Below are positions 11,440-23,920 of a stretch of 64,000 nt of DNA, piece by piece; the first letter of the stretch is position 1; every line of letters starts with the position of its first letter. The stretch is from contig CADCXD010000008.1 in the NCBI GenBank assembly GCA_902806575.1, forward strand, positions 1,488,001 through 1,552,000, in the 5' to 3' direction. The notes under the pieces were generated by a model, which worked only from the letters and a program-made list of their open reading frames with translations, searched no databases and was not told the origin of the DNA. Both the position numbers and the translations under genes were made by a program. Source of the DNA: Jackrogersella multiformis. Lineage: Eukaryota > Ascomycota > Sordariomycetes > Xylariales > Hypoxylaceae.

Positions 11440-14400
11440 ATGACCGTTGACTCACTTCCCCCGCCAGTCGAGCCCAAAAGCGTAAAATTCGCTATCGGTT
11501 AGTTAACCCACGTTTTCCTAGTAGCTTATAGCTAATCTCTCTTCTAAGATCGAGGTGGTACCTTCACGGATGTCTTTGCTGCTGTGCCAGGTCGGGAAGA
11601 CATAGTCCTCAAGCTATTGTCCGTCGACCCCGGTAGCTACGATGATGCGCCAGCAGAAGGCATTCGCCGAGTGCTTGAGGCTATCTCTGGCAAGGAGCTC
11701 CCCAGGGGTACTCCAATCCCCAAAGACATGATCCATTCTATTCGAATGGGAACGACCGTCGCTACAAATGGTGAGTGTCTGGCACCAGCTTTTCTCTAGA
11801 TCTGAGGCTCATCTGTTTTAGCATTATTGGAAAGGAAAGGAACGAGACATGCGTTCGTGGTCAACCAGGGCTTTGGTAACTTGTTAGAGATCGGCTATCA
11901 GTCGAGACCGAAGCTATTTGAGCTCGGCATTAAAAAGCCAGAGCTGCTCTACGAGAAGGTGATCGAGGTCTCCGAGCGTATTACCGTAGAGGAATTCGAC
12001 GAAGATGTCACGAGAGAGAACCGCCCGCCACTCGAGGAGATCCCCGGCGTCCTTGTGAAAGGCATCACTGGCGACATCTTGCGCATCATCCGTCCCCTAG
12101 ACGAGACGGAAGTGCGGGACAAGTTGACTGAGATCAAAGCAGACGGTATCGAAACCCTTGCAATATGTCTAGCACATTCGTATCTCTACCCCAATCACGA
12201 GAACCGCATCGCAGAAATCGCCAAGGAAATGGGCTTTGCTCACGTCTCAACGTCTTCTTCAGTCGGTGCGAATATGATCAAGATGATCTCGCGTGGAAGT
12301 TCTGCATCTGCCGATGCGTACCTTACACCAGAGATCACCCGTTACGTATCCGGCTTCGCAAGAGTCTTCGCTGACGGCAATCTTGATGGCGTCAGTTGCG
12401 AATTCATGCAAAGCGACGTATGTAACACAATATTTTCCTCTTCTCTTGTGTTCTTTCCCCTGCTTGAGCTGTCTTGATCAAGAGTCGGAAATTCTTAATC
12501 AGACTGATTAAAGAGTTGTTGCTCCTGAGATATGTTTAAGGCACTCAAACTCTTTACCCAAGACAGTTATCGCTGACTCTCGTTATTAAAGGGCGGACTG
12601 GTAAGCCACAAGAACTTCAACGGCTTGAGAGGTATTCTTAGTGGTCCTGCTGGAGGTGTAGTTGGCCATGCTAGAACTTCCTATGATGGAAATAACCTTG
12701 TCGGGTTCGACATGGGCGGCACCAGTACCGATGTCTCCCGCTATGGAGGTACTTTTGAGCATGTCTTCGAAACAACAACAGCCGGGGTCTCCATCCAATC
12801 TCCGCAGCTTGACATCAATACTGTGGCTGCTGGTGGTGGTTCAATGCTTTTCTGGAGAGACGGACTCTTCAAAGTTGGACCAGACAGCGCAGGCGCGCAC
12901 CCAGGACCTGCTTCGTACAGGAAAGGCGGGCCATTAACAGTCACTGACGCAAACCTGTTTCTTGGGCGATTAATCCCGGATTATTTTCCCAAGATCTTCG
13001 GTCCTACTGAAGACCTTCCACTCAATCTTGACATCGTGGTGCAGAAGTTTGAGGACCTCACGGTACAGATCAATGCGGATACTGGACGTTCCATGACCGC
13101 GCTTGAGGTTGCTCATGGCTTTATTGACGTGGCAAACGAGTCCATGAGCCGTCCCATCCGCACACTTACCGAAGCTCGTGGGTTTGAGACTGCACAACAC
13201 AACCTTGCGACCTTTGGCGGCGCTGGAGGCCAACATGCTTGTGAAATCGGGAAGAAGCTAGGGATTAGAAGGATAGTGATCCATAAATATTCCAGTATAC
13301 TCTCGGCTTACGGTATGGCGCTAGCAGAGGTTGTTCAGGAAGCCCAGGAACCGAGCTCTGAGGTCCTATCTGAAGAAGCTCTGACTCGAGTAATGGTCCG
13401 GATGCAGGACCTCAAAACAAAAGTTACGGCAGGTCTCCTTGCGCAAGAAATCCAAGAGACATCCATCGAACACGAACAGTACCTAAACCTCAGGTACCAA
13501 GGCACCGATACCAATTTCATGATCATAGCCCCTCTTGACGGTGACTGGAGATCAGCACTCGAGAAGGAGCATCTGAGAGAGCTGTCATTTGTCTTCCCTA
13601 AGGACAAGAAAGTTCATATTGATGACGTGCGAGTTCGGGGAGTTGGAAAGAGCACCGAAGTTAGCCAAGACAACTCGAAGCTTGTGAAGGAGTTGAAGAC
13701 TCACGTGTTCTCTGAAATACAAGGTGGAGAGGATAGAATGGTAAGACCACTGCTCCAAACCCCAGTGGATAGATGCTGGATTCACTTCTTCCTTGACTAG
13801 ACTGAGTAGTGCTAACCATCTATAGACGCAAGCATACTTCGCTGAAGGCGGTCTACAACCGACGAGAGTCTTTCGACTCAATAAGCTCGCCCCAGGAAAT
13901 ATCGTAACCGGTCCAGCGATAATCATTGATAACACCCAGACTATAGTAGTCGTTCCAGGATCCCAAGCACGAGTCCTAACATCCCATGTTGTTATCGACC
14001 TAGTCGACGAGAAACCTCAACAATCACAAGAAGAACACGAGCTAGTAGTGGATCCCATTAAACTAAGTATCTTCGGCCATCGTTTTATGAGCATTGCGGA
14101 GCAGATGGGCAGGACCCTGCAGAAGACAAGTATATCTATTAACATCAAGGAGCGTCTGGACTTCTCTTGCGCCATATTTAGCCCGGAAGTATGTTCTCTT
14201 TTCTCTATACTTTCAAGTGTATACATATATCCACTGGACTTTCCAGCTAACATGTTAAGGGCGAACTCGTCGCAAATGCACCTCATGTGCCAGTGCACTT
14301 AGGAAGCATGTCGTATGCTGTCAAGTATCAACACAATCTTCACCGGGGTAACCTGCGACCTGGTGATGTACTTGTTTCAAATCATCCTGAATCCGGGGGT

Positions 14401-16198
14401 ACTCATCTTCCAGGTAAGGTCCTCAATGTCGTGAATTGCTGACAATTCTAACCAGATATAGATATTACCGTCATTACCCCTGTCTTTGATACAGATGGGA
14501 AGACAATTTGCTTCTACACAGCCTCTCGCGGTCACCATCTAGATATCGGTGGCTATCGTGGAAACTCTATGCCCCCGTAAGTGTACTCCCAGCAACTTGA
14601 GTCGGGTGATGATGTTAACGTCTAGTCAGTGACTCCACTGAGTTGTGGCAAGAAGGGGCCGCCATCAAGTCCTTCTTCCTAGGTGAGTGTATTCGCGCTA
14701 AACCAGTGCTTTGTACTTTTCGCTTACTCTGATTATTTAAGTCCGTGATAACCACTTTGACGAGGAGGGGATTGTTAAGATTCTCCTCGAGCCTGGGAAA
14801 TACCCCAATTGCAGTGGTTCAAGACGGTTAAGCGACAATTTGTAAGCCCCCCCTTAGCGCTTGTAACAGACTACATGTCATTATATTCCCAATGTCGTGA
14901 CCGTGTCAAGATAAAGGCTAACCCCCGGCTGCAGATCAGATCTCAAGGCACAAGTAGCTGCAAACACCAAGGGTAGCAATCTCATCAAAGCCTTGATGGA
15001 AGAATATGGAAAACACACGGTTCATTTCTATATGGAAAAGATTCAGGAGAACGCAGAGGTCGCTGTCCGTGGCTACCTCAAGTCAGCCTACAAAAAATAT
15101 GGATCGAGACCTCTTAAGGCAAAGCAATTCTTGGACAACGGGTCTATGATGCAAGTCGCAATCACTATAGATGAAAGCGGCTTCGGTACGTTCGACTTCA
15201 CGGGTACATCCTGCGAAATGCTGTCGAATATGAACGCTCCGCCGGCTATTACGTACTCGGCCCTGATCTACACGCTAAGACTGCTAATCGGTTCGGATAT
15301 CCCCCTTAATCAAGGATGTCTCGCACCTACAAAAGTCATTCTTCCAAAGAACTGCTTCCTTAATCCCTCATCGGGACCGGCTGTCTGCTGCGGGAACACC
15401 CTAACCTCTCAGAGATTATGCGACCTCCTGCTCAACGCATTCCGAGCCGCGTCGGGATCTCAGGGTTGCATGAACTGCTTTGGTTTCTTCGGCAACTGTA
15501 AAGATGACTCGGGCAAACCTCAAAGCGGATTTGGCTTTAGCTACGGCGAGACTATCTGTGGTGGCGAGGTAATTATCTATTTCATTGATTGACCTTTCTT
15601 TGCTATTTTATTTCATCGGTTCCTAATATTATTCTAGGGAGCTGGCCCGACGTGGCACGGCGCAAGCGCTGTTCAAATTCATATGACAAATACAAGAACA
15701 ACTGATCTCGAGATAATCGAAAAGAGATACCCGGTCCTAGTACGTGAGTTTTCGATCCGCAAAAACAGCGGCGGGCGCGGCAAGTTCAATGGCGGCTGCG
15801 GTATCGTTAGAGATTGGGAGTGTCGCTATCCCCTAACCTACGGTCTCATTACCGAGCGCAGAGTCCACCAGCCTTACGGCATGATGGGCGGCGAGCCCGG
15901 CGAGTGCGGCGCCAACTTCTGGGTCCAGAAGCAGGAGGACGGCAGCGAGCGCTGGATCAATATCGGCTCTAGGGGCCAAGTCGACATGAAAGAGGGCGAC
16001 CGATGCGTCATTCACACCCCCGGGGGCGGTGGCTGGGGCGTGCCTGATGATATTGAGGAAGAAGATGAGCTTGACGGGTTCGTCCGGGTGACCAACGGTG
16101 TTAATGGAGCTAATGGTACCAAGGACACCAAGGTTACGTATGCGAGAGCGACAGGAAGTATCCACGCGTTTTCGGCTGCCCAGGAAGCATCGTCATGA
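11440..16198 (+). CDS. 5-oxoprolinase / hydantoinase A-B fusion (ATP-hydrolysing)
   Basis: Single-chain enzyme of 1334 aa, the usual length for fungal 5-oxoprolinase. It would hydrolyse 5-oxo-L-proline to glutamate using ATP (glutathione cycle) or act on hydantoins. Exons: 11440-11497, 11549-11770, 11822-12417, 12592-13740, 13826-14188, 14260-14413, 14462-14576, 14630-14682, 14742-14841, 14935-15568, 15638-16198. The HyuA half has FAIDRGGTFTDVFA (junction of exons 1-2), MGTTVATNALLERKG, the DGGL turn and FDMGGTSTDVSRYGG, both phosphate-binding signatures of the actin/ASKHA fold. The HyuB half starts at about 14040 with DPIKLSIFGHRFMSIAEQMG and includes NHPESGGTHLPDITV and RRLSDNLSDLKAQVAAN. 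A pair of acceptors at 14455 and 14461 allows two in-frame forms; 14461 restores the canonical HLPDITV. Cytosolic, no signal peptide. It shares a promoter region with the MFS gene. The substrate choice between oxoproline and hydantoin is not settled by sequence. Confidence 0.95.
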
Positions 16199-16714
16199 GG
16201 TTATGAATTGTCCAGAAGGATTATAGAACGTTGATCTATGTCATACGCATATTCTATGGTTGCATTTAAATAGGTAGGTAGCATTTTCATACAGGTTTAT
16301 CAAATGGCCTTATCATTTTACTCTAATACTGGTATCTCGGGTTTCTGTTTCCATCTGATAATATAACCTGTTTACAGCTAGTAAATTTGACCCGTAATTC
16401 CGACAGCATATAATGTAGTTATGCTACTTGTTCTAAAGTACCTAGGTAAGTTAGAAGCAACATCTCCATACCTGTTTTCAATATTATCTTCGAATCAGCA
16501 AGGGCCCACCTGCCCCTTTCGGGTTCTGCCCGCCCCGGTCGCCGTCTTCCGATTTACAATGGGGCGGAGGACCGGTTTCTTTTGAACGGAGCCGTTGAGG
16601 ACCCGGATCATTTGCTCGTACCGCTCCGGATGTGCTTGCACAGACGATCATCGCCTCTTGTGTTTATACGGCCTTCCCACCGTATATTGCCTAGAACCTA
16701 CTATACCTAGTCTA
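16199..16714. other. Spacer between convergent 3' ends
   Basis: 516 bp between the stops of the oxoprolinase (+) and the NRPS (-). It holds ACCTAGGT at 16440-16447 and short GC-rich stretches. I looked here for a missing terminal thiolation domain of the NRPS and found none in any frame. Confidence 0.6.
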
Positions 16715-19700
16715 CTATACTAGGGTCGCCAGGCGAGTCCCAAACTCTACGCCCTTGACCCTGTTTCTACCATGTACAGTGCCATCAGCATGCAAAAGTA
16801 TATCTTCTAGGTCTCGGACCTTCATTGATGATGTCATACACTGGCATAGATATTCCAACCCGGTGTCGATCCGCTCGGCCATGACCAGCACCTCATCGGC
16901 CGAGAATACCGAGGTGTCGTATTCTATTCGAAGTGTAACCACTGACCGTCTTATAGCTGAGAACTCAAACATGATGCCAAACTTGGCGCCCTCGGCCCAG
17001 GTCACTAGAGGTTCAACCCCCGCTATAGCCCCATTTGCGAATGATGACGCCTTGCCGGTTGCGCTGCGCTCGTGGAAGGTCACCATGGCGTCGAAAAGCG
17101 GGTGATTCGGGCCTGGCGTGGCTGCGGCCGAGCGCAAATTCTCATCATCCGACGAGGAGAGCAGGTTCATTAACGAGGTCCATCCGATAGCGTGACCAAG
17201 AGAGGACCGCGCAGAATCTTGCACCGCGAGAAGGAAATCCGTCACGTGGGCGTCACCGAGGCTTTCACCCATCTTCGACAGCCTCGGCACTCGAATTGGT
17301 AGCGGTTGCAAAAAAAGCCCGATGGTGCTCATATCTTCCTCCTGTCTTCCGAGGTACGGACTGCCCAAGATCAAGTCTTGCTTGGTCGAGCTATCCGCCT
17401 GCAAAACCAGGGACACGATACCTAGCGCGATTTGATGCATGGTGAGGTGTAGTGATCGCGAAATTTTCTCGAGGTTAGGCATTGCATCCTTCGAGAGCTG
17501 GAATATGCGCGATTCACCACGATACGACGCTCGAGCTTTCTTCATGTAAGGAGGCAGTCTCTTAACATCAATACCGGAAAGGTAGGACGGCCAGAACTTG
17601 GCTGTGATTTGGTCGACGTCGACATTCCACCGAACCGTGTCTTGATAACATCTTTGAGAAGCTAATAGTGATTCTTCGACTCTATCGTCGTGGTGATATG
17701 CGGCGGCAAACTCTTCAAAAAGCCGGTCAAGGGTTGAATAGTCGCAAATGATATGGCTTACGCAGACCAGCATATGGCTTTTGGAAACCAATACCCGTAT
17801 AAGGTGTTCTGTCTCGAGTGAGAACTCGGTATTGATTGCAGCCCGAAAGTCGAACGACTCCACGTATAGGGCCTTGGGTGGCTCAGCAGCGTAAAACCTC
17901 TCCACGCCCTCATGCGCAGTGGTCGAAGAGCGAAACCTGCAGCGCAGAATTGTGTGCCTTGCTAAGACCGTTGTCCATGCGGACACAAGTGCGTGATGCT
18001 GATTGAAACACTCGTCCAGTTCTGAGACATGCGACACATTGAACGATGAAGTTCCGAGGTTTTGCTGATATCTGGAGAACCAGACGCTTTCGATAGAAGA
18101 TACACTGTTGTTTTCAAAGACAGCCCCTAGTCTACTGCGACCAAGGCGCGAGGGTTTCGTCCGCCCACCCTGGTTCACGGCCACCTCCCCCTTCACTACC
18201 TCATCCACTGAGGACGCCAGGTGCGAGATGACGGGATTGTCGATAACACTTTTCACAGTAAAGTTTCGTTGGATGAGGGAAGCGATGCGACTTGCAAGCT
18301 TTATCTGCACGATTGAATGTCCGCCTAGTGTCATCAGGTCTGAGTCTCGGTCTATGGGTATACTCAAGTCAAGCTTCATCAAATCGCGCACGGCACACAC
18401 AATCATCATCTCGGTCCCGGTCATGCTCTTCTGCCGAGATTGCGATCTCACAATTCTGGTACTGTCGATCTGCTCAAGCTTTTTATAGTCCAACTTGCCT
18501 GTCGCCATAAGGGGTAACTCGAACAATGCCAAGATTCTTCGGGGCATTGCGTACGGGGGAACAGAATGGCTAATGAGCATCTTAGCCTCTAATTCGCTAA
18601 ACGCATTTGTCGAGGTGGGAGGAATCTCGTATGCTGCCACTAAATAGTGGTCACGACGGAATATAGCGGCGGCTCTGCAATTCGGGATGGCCTTGGTAAT
18701 GCGTATTTCCAGGTCATCGAGGTCGAGTCGGAAGCCGTGCAGCTTGATTTGCCGATCTTTGCGACCAACGATGTGAATTTCTCCTGTCGTGCTGTCCCAA
18801 TAAGCATAGTCGCCCGTTTTGTACATTCTTTGACCTGCCTCGGGCAAAATGGAGTCAGAAAGGAAGCGGTTTGCGTTCTCCGAAGGCAGGTTGATATATC
18901 CATTCGATACTTGGATACCTGCAAGATACAGCTCGCCTACTGCGCCGGGGGGAAGTAGACGCTGATTCCGATCTAGTATGTACACCCTGCTAGATGGGTT
19001 GGCCTGTCCGAGTGAGACAACCTTGCCCGGTGCCAGTTGCTTAATCGTGGCGCCGCAAGTCGCTTCGGTTGGTCCATACATGTTGTACACGCAATGATCC
19101 TTCGCCCACGCATCACAGACGGACTGAGGAACAGCCTCTCCGACCAGGTAGACCTATAGATAACTTCTGTCAGTTATGCACCTTCAACTGATATGAGATA
19201 ATATCATACATTACGTAGACGGGGGTACTGGTCAGCATCTAGTGCATTTGCGATTGAGGGGGTGAGAATGGCCGAGTCACAGTCTTGAAGGTGTGAAAAG
19301 GGGTGATCTTGGGTATCAGCCGACGCTAATCTCAGTGTTGCACCATGAGTAAGGGTAGAGAAGATCTCATGGATACTGCCATCGAAGACGGGGGACATGA
19401 CTTGAGCCACCACCGTCCCTTTCTTCGCGGCAAGACGAATAAGGTAGTCTTTCTGGAAGGCTACAAGGCCTTTGTGAGTACACTGCACCGCCTTAGGCTG
19501 ACCGGTGGAGCCGGACGTGAAGCATATGTAAGCGAGATCATCTGGACGAGCAATACGTCTTGTTGGATAAGAAGTTGCAGTATGATCTTGTCGTGGCTCT
19601 GTCTTGTTCCTTTCCACAAGATTGTCGACGGCCATCGCCAGGCAACCAATGGGTCTTGTGTCTGCGGAAATAGAAGCGCTCGAGGGAAAGAGGACGGCGC

Positions 19701-21771
19701 GCGCACCGCACTGTACGAAGTTTGCACGCCGCACGGAAGCTGGTGCCGACGGATCTAATGGTGCGTACACGCCACCTGCTTTGAGCACACCAAAGATGGC
19801 GATAATCCAGTTAACCGATCGGTCTGCATATACGCATACGGGCTCGTTGGGTTCGACCCAGCTGAGTTCCCGCGCGACGGCGGCTGCCGCTTGGTCAAAG
19901 TCGTCATAAGATATAACTTGGCCATGGCCACGAGTGATGGCCACTGCGCCGGGCTGTCTTGCTACGATACTTTCGAATAAGGTCACAAGGTCGTCTCCTT
20001 TCGATTCATCCAAAGTTTCAAAAGACTCGCAGTTGCTCCATTGACGGATAGTCTGTTCCATTTCCCGTGGCATGAGTCTCTCTCGGATTGCGGGCGCCAA
20101 TGGCCTCTCGTCGTCACCTTGTAATAAACAGTACATACTATTTTGAAAGACGGACCAGACGTTGTTCATATCCTCTTCGGAATATTGAGCACTGGAGTAA
20201 AATACTTGTAGCCGATTCTGCCCCTGGATAATAAGATTCAGGAGGATACCGGACTGCATATCGGGGCGATTGGGGTCTACCGGCAGAGACTGTTCTGCTC
20301 CTTCACATTCCTCAAACTGCGTGGCTATGACAGAAGTGAACTGCCTGTCAAATCCCTCTGTCGTGTCCGAGTGTTGAACGTCGTTCAACTCAAGGATACC
20401 TTCTTGGATGCATCGAAGGAACGCCTTGACAGAAGTTTCTCGGTCACCCTCAAGCGGTAACTGCACAAACAGTGGAAGTATGTTAATAAGCGGCCCGACA
20501 ACATCGAACGCACCCAAGATGGGTAGGTCGCGTCCCGACAATACCATTCCGAAATAGACTTGATCAGTGTCCATGAATTTTCCGAGAGTCAGGGCCCATG
20601 CTGCGGCAAAGTATACTATAGTAGTAAAACATGTTCGCGCTCGGCCAGCTCCCAGTTCCGCCTCGGGAAATGGAATCGTGATGCATCGCTGTGATGTTAG
20701 TCCATCGCGAACTCGCTGCGGATTCAGGCACAGCCCACCAACCGCGCAGGGGAACCGCGCTCGCTTGCTGTCCCAGAACCGTCTCGTAGCTTCTCTTCTC
20801 TCTTCTCGCAATCTACTCAGCGCACGCACCATAGCTTTAAATGACGGACCGGGACTGGCCGTAAGTCCACCTAGCAGGTTGTGCCTGATCTTATCATGAA
20901 GAATTCTGGCAGAGAACCCATCCATGAAAGAATGGTGTACGCGCCAGACAACCGCGACTGATGAAGAAGCCAATTGTAAAACGGTAAGGTGAGATAGGGG
21001 GCCGTTGACGAGGACTGCATTATGAAGCTCTCTCTGAAAATCTTCCTCAGCCTCTACCTGTATTATTTTCCGAAGCAGGAGCTGGTGCGGAGGAATATTT
21101 AGATCAACAATAAGGTCCCTGAATACCGACTCGGCTAGGATTGTATTTGCCCAGACGTTGCAGACAAGTTGGGCATCCCACTCACCAGTGTATGCCTTAT
21201 GTATAGTCAGAACGTTCCGCTTCTGGTCGTTGGATGTTTCCCGAAGTAGGAGAAGCTGCAGCTCGGTCCATTCAGTAGCATTGATCCGGCCTAAAAGGTC
21301 TCTTGCAGATATTATCCTGTGCCCGTTGTAACATGAAAACGTATTGGAACCTTCCGAGCTGGGAGTTGTGATGGGTGTGTCGTAGGATGATGAGGATTCG
21401 TCGCTGCTAATTTCTGAATGTGACGAAGAAGCAGTTGTGAAAGTTTCGGGGAACCGAGAAGCTAATAGAAAAGGAGCCGGCTCCGGTATAAGTAGAGCAG
21501 CCGAGTGAATTTGGAGACGCTGGGCAGAATTTTCAGCCTTCGCGATGGCCTCTTTGAGGGTTGACGCTCGCAGGAAAACACTCGCCGGGATGGAGATGCC
21601 ACCCTTCTGACACTCTGCAGCAATAAGGATCGCGGCCAAAGAGTCGCCACCGAGCTTGACAAAAGTGCTGTCTCCTGAAACAGTGTTAATCTCGTTAACT
21701 CCAAGCCCAAGGATCGTCGATATGGCCTTTACGACAGTAGAGACACCATCAGCATGGCTCGTTGACTCCAT
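16715..21771 (-). CDS. Nonribosomal peptide synthetase, T-C-A-T-C, with DKP-type terminal condensation domain
   Basis: Predicted 1666-aa synthetase. Exon 1 is 21771-19210 and exon 2 is 19153-16715 (56-bp intron inside the A domain). The start is the ATG at 21771; the longer frame upstream lacks an ATG. T1 is at residues about 10-75 (LGGDSL, Ser44). C1 follows with intact HHSFMDG (His280, Asp284). The A domain spans about 593-1110: LKAGGVYAPLD, FTSGSTGQPKAV, NMYGPTEATC, MYKTGDYA, GRKDRQIKLHGFR and ATGKLDYKKL, all core motifs present including the final lysine. T2 has LGGHS (Ser1134). C2 has SHIICDYST at about 1320 in place of HHxxxDG, matching the SHxxxDxxS/T form described for diketopiperazine-cyclising domains of GliP-type NRPSs. 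By eye the specificity pocket reads D-G-H-L-Y-V-M-C-G-K (tentative). GliP-type enzymes are usually A-T-C-A-T-C-T, so the first A and last T are missing here. Divergent from the P450. Confidence 0.95.
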
Positions 21772-22164
21772 GGCTATCGGCGTCGATTTTCTGGTATCCT
21801 CGTCACTTTGCGTTACCGCTCGGTGAGACCAACACGCCAATAAGGAGCACTTGGGATTTATGGAATCCTTTTATTCGCCTCTCCCGATCTAACAGCTAGA
21901 CGATGCTGATGTAATCAAGACCAATCTCCTGCGTAGTAAGCAGTTACATTTAAATGGATAGATACTGAGCGGCCGATCTTACATCTGTCTGCGTAGGATT
22001 CGGTGGCCGATTGGGGGCGGCGTGTAATTGTAGATAGTAAGTCGGAGTTGAAGACAGTGTCTTTCCTTTTTCAACTTTTCAGGAAGCGCCCAGCAGCTGA
22101 TACCTCACTTGTGGCTTCAAATTTCCGTTATAGTAACAGCGTGTTCTTTTTCGTATAGCTTCGT
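21772..22164. promoter_or_regulatory. Bidirectional promoter of NRPS and P450
   Basis: The 393 bp between the divergent start codons of the NRPS (-) and P450 (+) is the only 5' region for both, so they are probably co-expressed. There is no room in it for an adenylation domain exon. No specific binding site was recognised with confidence. Confidence 0.6.
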
Positions 22165-23920
22165 ATGATGTGTTTCTCGAGACATGATCTGTTGGCCCTG
22201 CCCTTTGGCATTCCGGCTCCGGTGTCAATACTCCCCGTCGTCACCATCGTCGCCATTATTGTATGGGCAGGTTTTATGCCCCTGATATCTCGTGTGGCTA
22301 ATGTACTATATCCCTAGTTACCCCGTGAGCATCTTCGGCTCGACTGACAGCCACGTTCTACTTAGATGATTCTGTTACGTTGCTATCCAATCAAGCATGT
22401 AGAGCATGCGACGAACCTCCCGTCTCTCCCGTATATTTTCCCCAACGGCCAAGGGAATGCTGAGAAGTTTCTGCGAGGACGCCCAAACAGTGTCAAGTGG
22501 GAATACAAGTATGGTAGCCTTTATCGACTGTGGTCTGGCATGAGTGGAGAAGTGTGAGTCCGTCACTGTTCGAAGAAAATTCTAGGCAAATTGCTCAACT
22601 ACTCGTCACACAAGAGTCCTAAGCAAACCTGCTCACGTCGAAGCGGTATTCCGAGATTCGCACAACCACACCAAAGCTCACGCAAATGATAGCGGCTATC
22701 TCATGGAACGCCTGCTTGGCTCATGCCTCGGGCTGATCAGTGGGCAAGCATGGAGCGCCGTTAGGTCTGGTGTGGAGGCACCATTCCTCCATAGATCAAT
22801 GGGCCAATATGCTGCAGACGTGCAGGACTTTACAAGCGCATACTTACGCCGGTTAGGAAAAGAAAATGACGCCTTTGGTCTACAAGGAATGCTAGACCCT
22901 GTGCGCGATCTGAAGCTTCTACCATTTCTTCTTGTTGCAAAGGTTGTTTACGGGCCGTTGAATGAGGACCTGGAGAGAGAGTTAGTAGACTTGATCCCAC
23001 CCCGAGAGAACTTATTCAAGAGTGTCATTGGCGGTGGCATTACCCGGTTTGCATTTTCGCGACTTCTTCCTCTGCCTACGATCCGAGCTCTTCACAATTT
23101 CAAGGACCGCTGGTCCCAGTGGAATGACCGCGCGCACATACATGCTCTTAAAGGCCCTGGAACGAACACCGCTCCTATTATAACTATGTATGGAGCTGTC
23201 AAGGACGGTAAAATGACGCGGGAGCAGCTTCTTCAAACTCTAGATGAGATACTGTTTGCCAATATTGATGTCACCATGAGTGGCTTATCTTGGACACTTG
23301 TCTTTCTTGCAGCTCATCCCGCCGTGCAGAAGGACCTCAGAAGTGAGATACGCGGGCGATCTTCCAACAAGGCGACGCGAAGCACTTACATTCTTTCATC
23401 GTGGACAGCATCGCCCACTCTTCTCGGAGCTTGCATCCTGGAGGCGGCACGCTTGCGGCCTCTCGCTGCCTTCTCCGTTCCGCAATCATGCCCAAGTCCA
23501 CGAATTATCGACGGCTTCGAGATCCCCGCTGGGACTAACTTCATTATTGACTCATACACGCTCAACATTCGTGACCCTTTCTGGGGGGCAGATCGCGATA
23601 GGTTCCGCCCAGAGCGCTGGCTGGAACGACAGAAAAGCGGGCGCGATCTACGTTACCGCTACTGGCGCTTTGGGTTCGGCCCACGGACCTGCCTAGGCAA
23701 GCATCTGGCGGAGCTGATCTTACGAAGCGTCGTGGTCGAGATGCTAGAAAATTGGCACATAGCCTTGGAGGCCGCAGCAAGGCAACGGGAGAAAGCGGGA
23801 GAGAACGATGACGGCAAGGCTTGCGACGAGGACATGAGCTGGCCTTGGGATGATGAGATGTGGATTCATTCTCCCCATCTTTTACTGAAATGTGAACCGC
23901 TGGCGGGAAATCCTGTCTAG
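22165..23920 (+). CDS. Cytochrome P450 monooxygenase (secondary metabolism)
   Basis: ER-anchored P450 of 543 aa. Exons 22165-22302, 22366-22553 and 22615-23920 join in frame. The N-terminus has a hydrophobic anchor (SILPVVTIVAIIVWAGF) followed by the second-exon start with YPIKHVEHATNLPSLPY. Motifs: I-helix FANIDVTMSG in place of AGxDTT, K-helix EAAR, meander region with PERW, and the haem loop FGFGPRTCLG with Cys468 as the thiolate ligand. All catalytic elements are intact. It is divergently transcribed from the NRPS across 393 bp and most likely oxidises the peptide product, for example by hydroxylation or ring formation on a diketopiperazine. The exact CYP family was not determined. Two ATGs (22165 and 22168) lie in tandem. 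Confidence 0.93.

Noticed and set aside
16199..16714. Missing terminal T domain of the NRPS
   Set aside because: No LGGxS-like motif or suitable exon in any frame downstream of the NRPS stop.
21772..21840. Upstream extension of the NRPS frame beginning ACWSHRAV
   Set aside because: It starts at a TTG codon; the first ATG in frame is at 21771 and already precedes the T domain.
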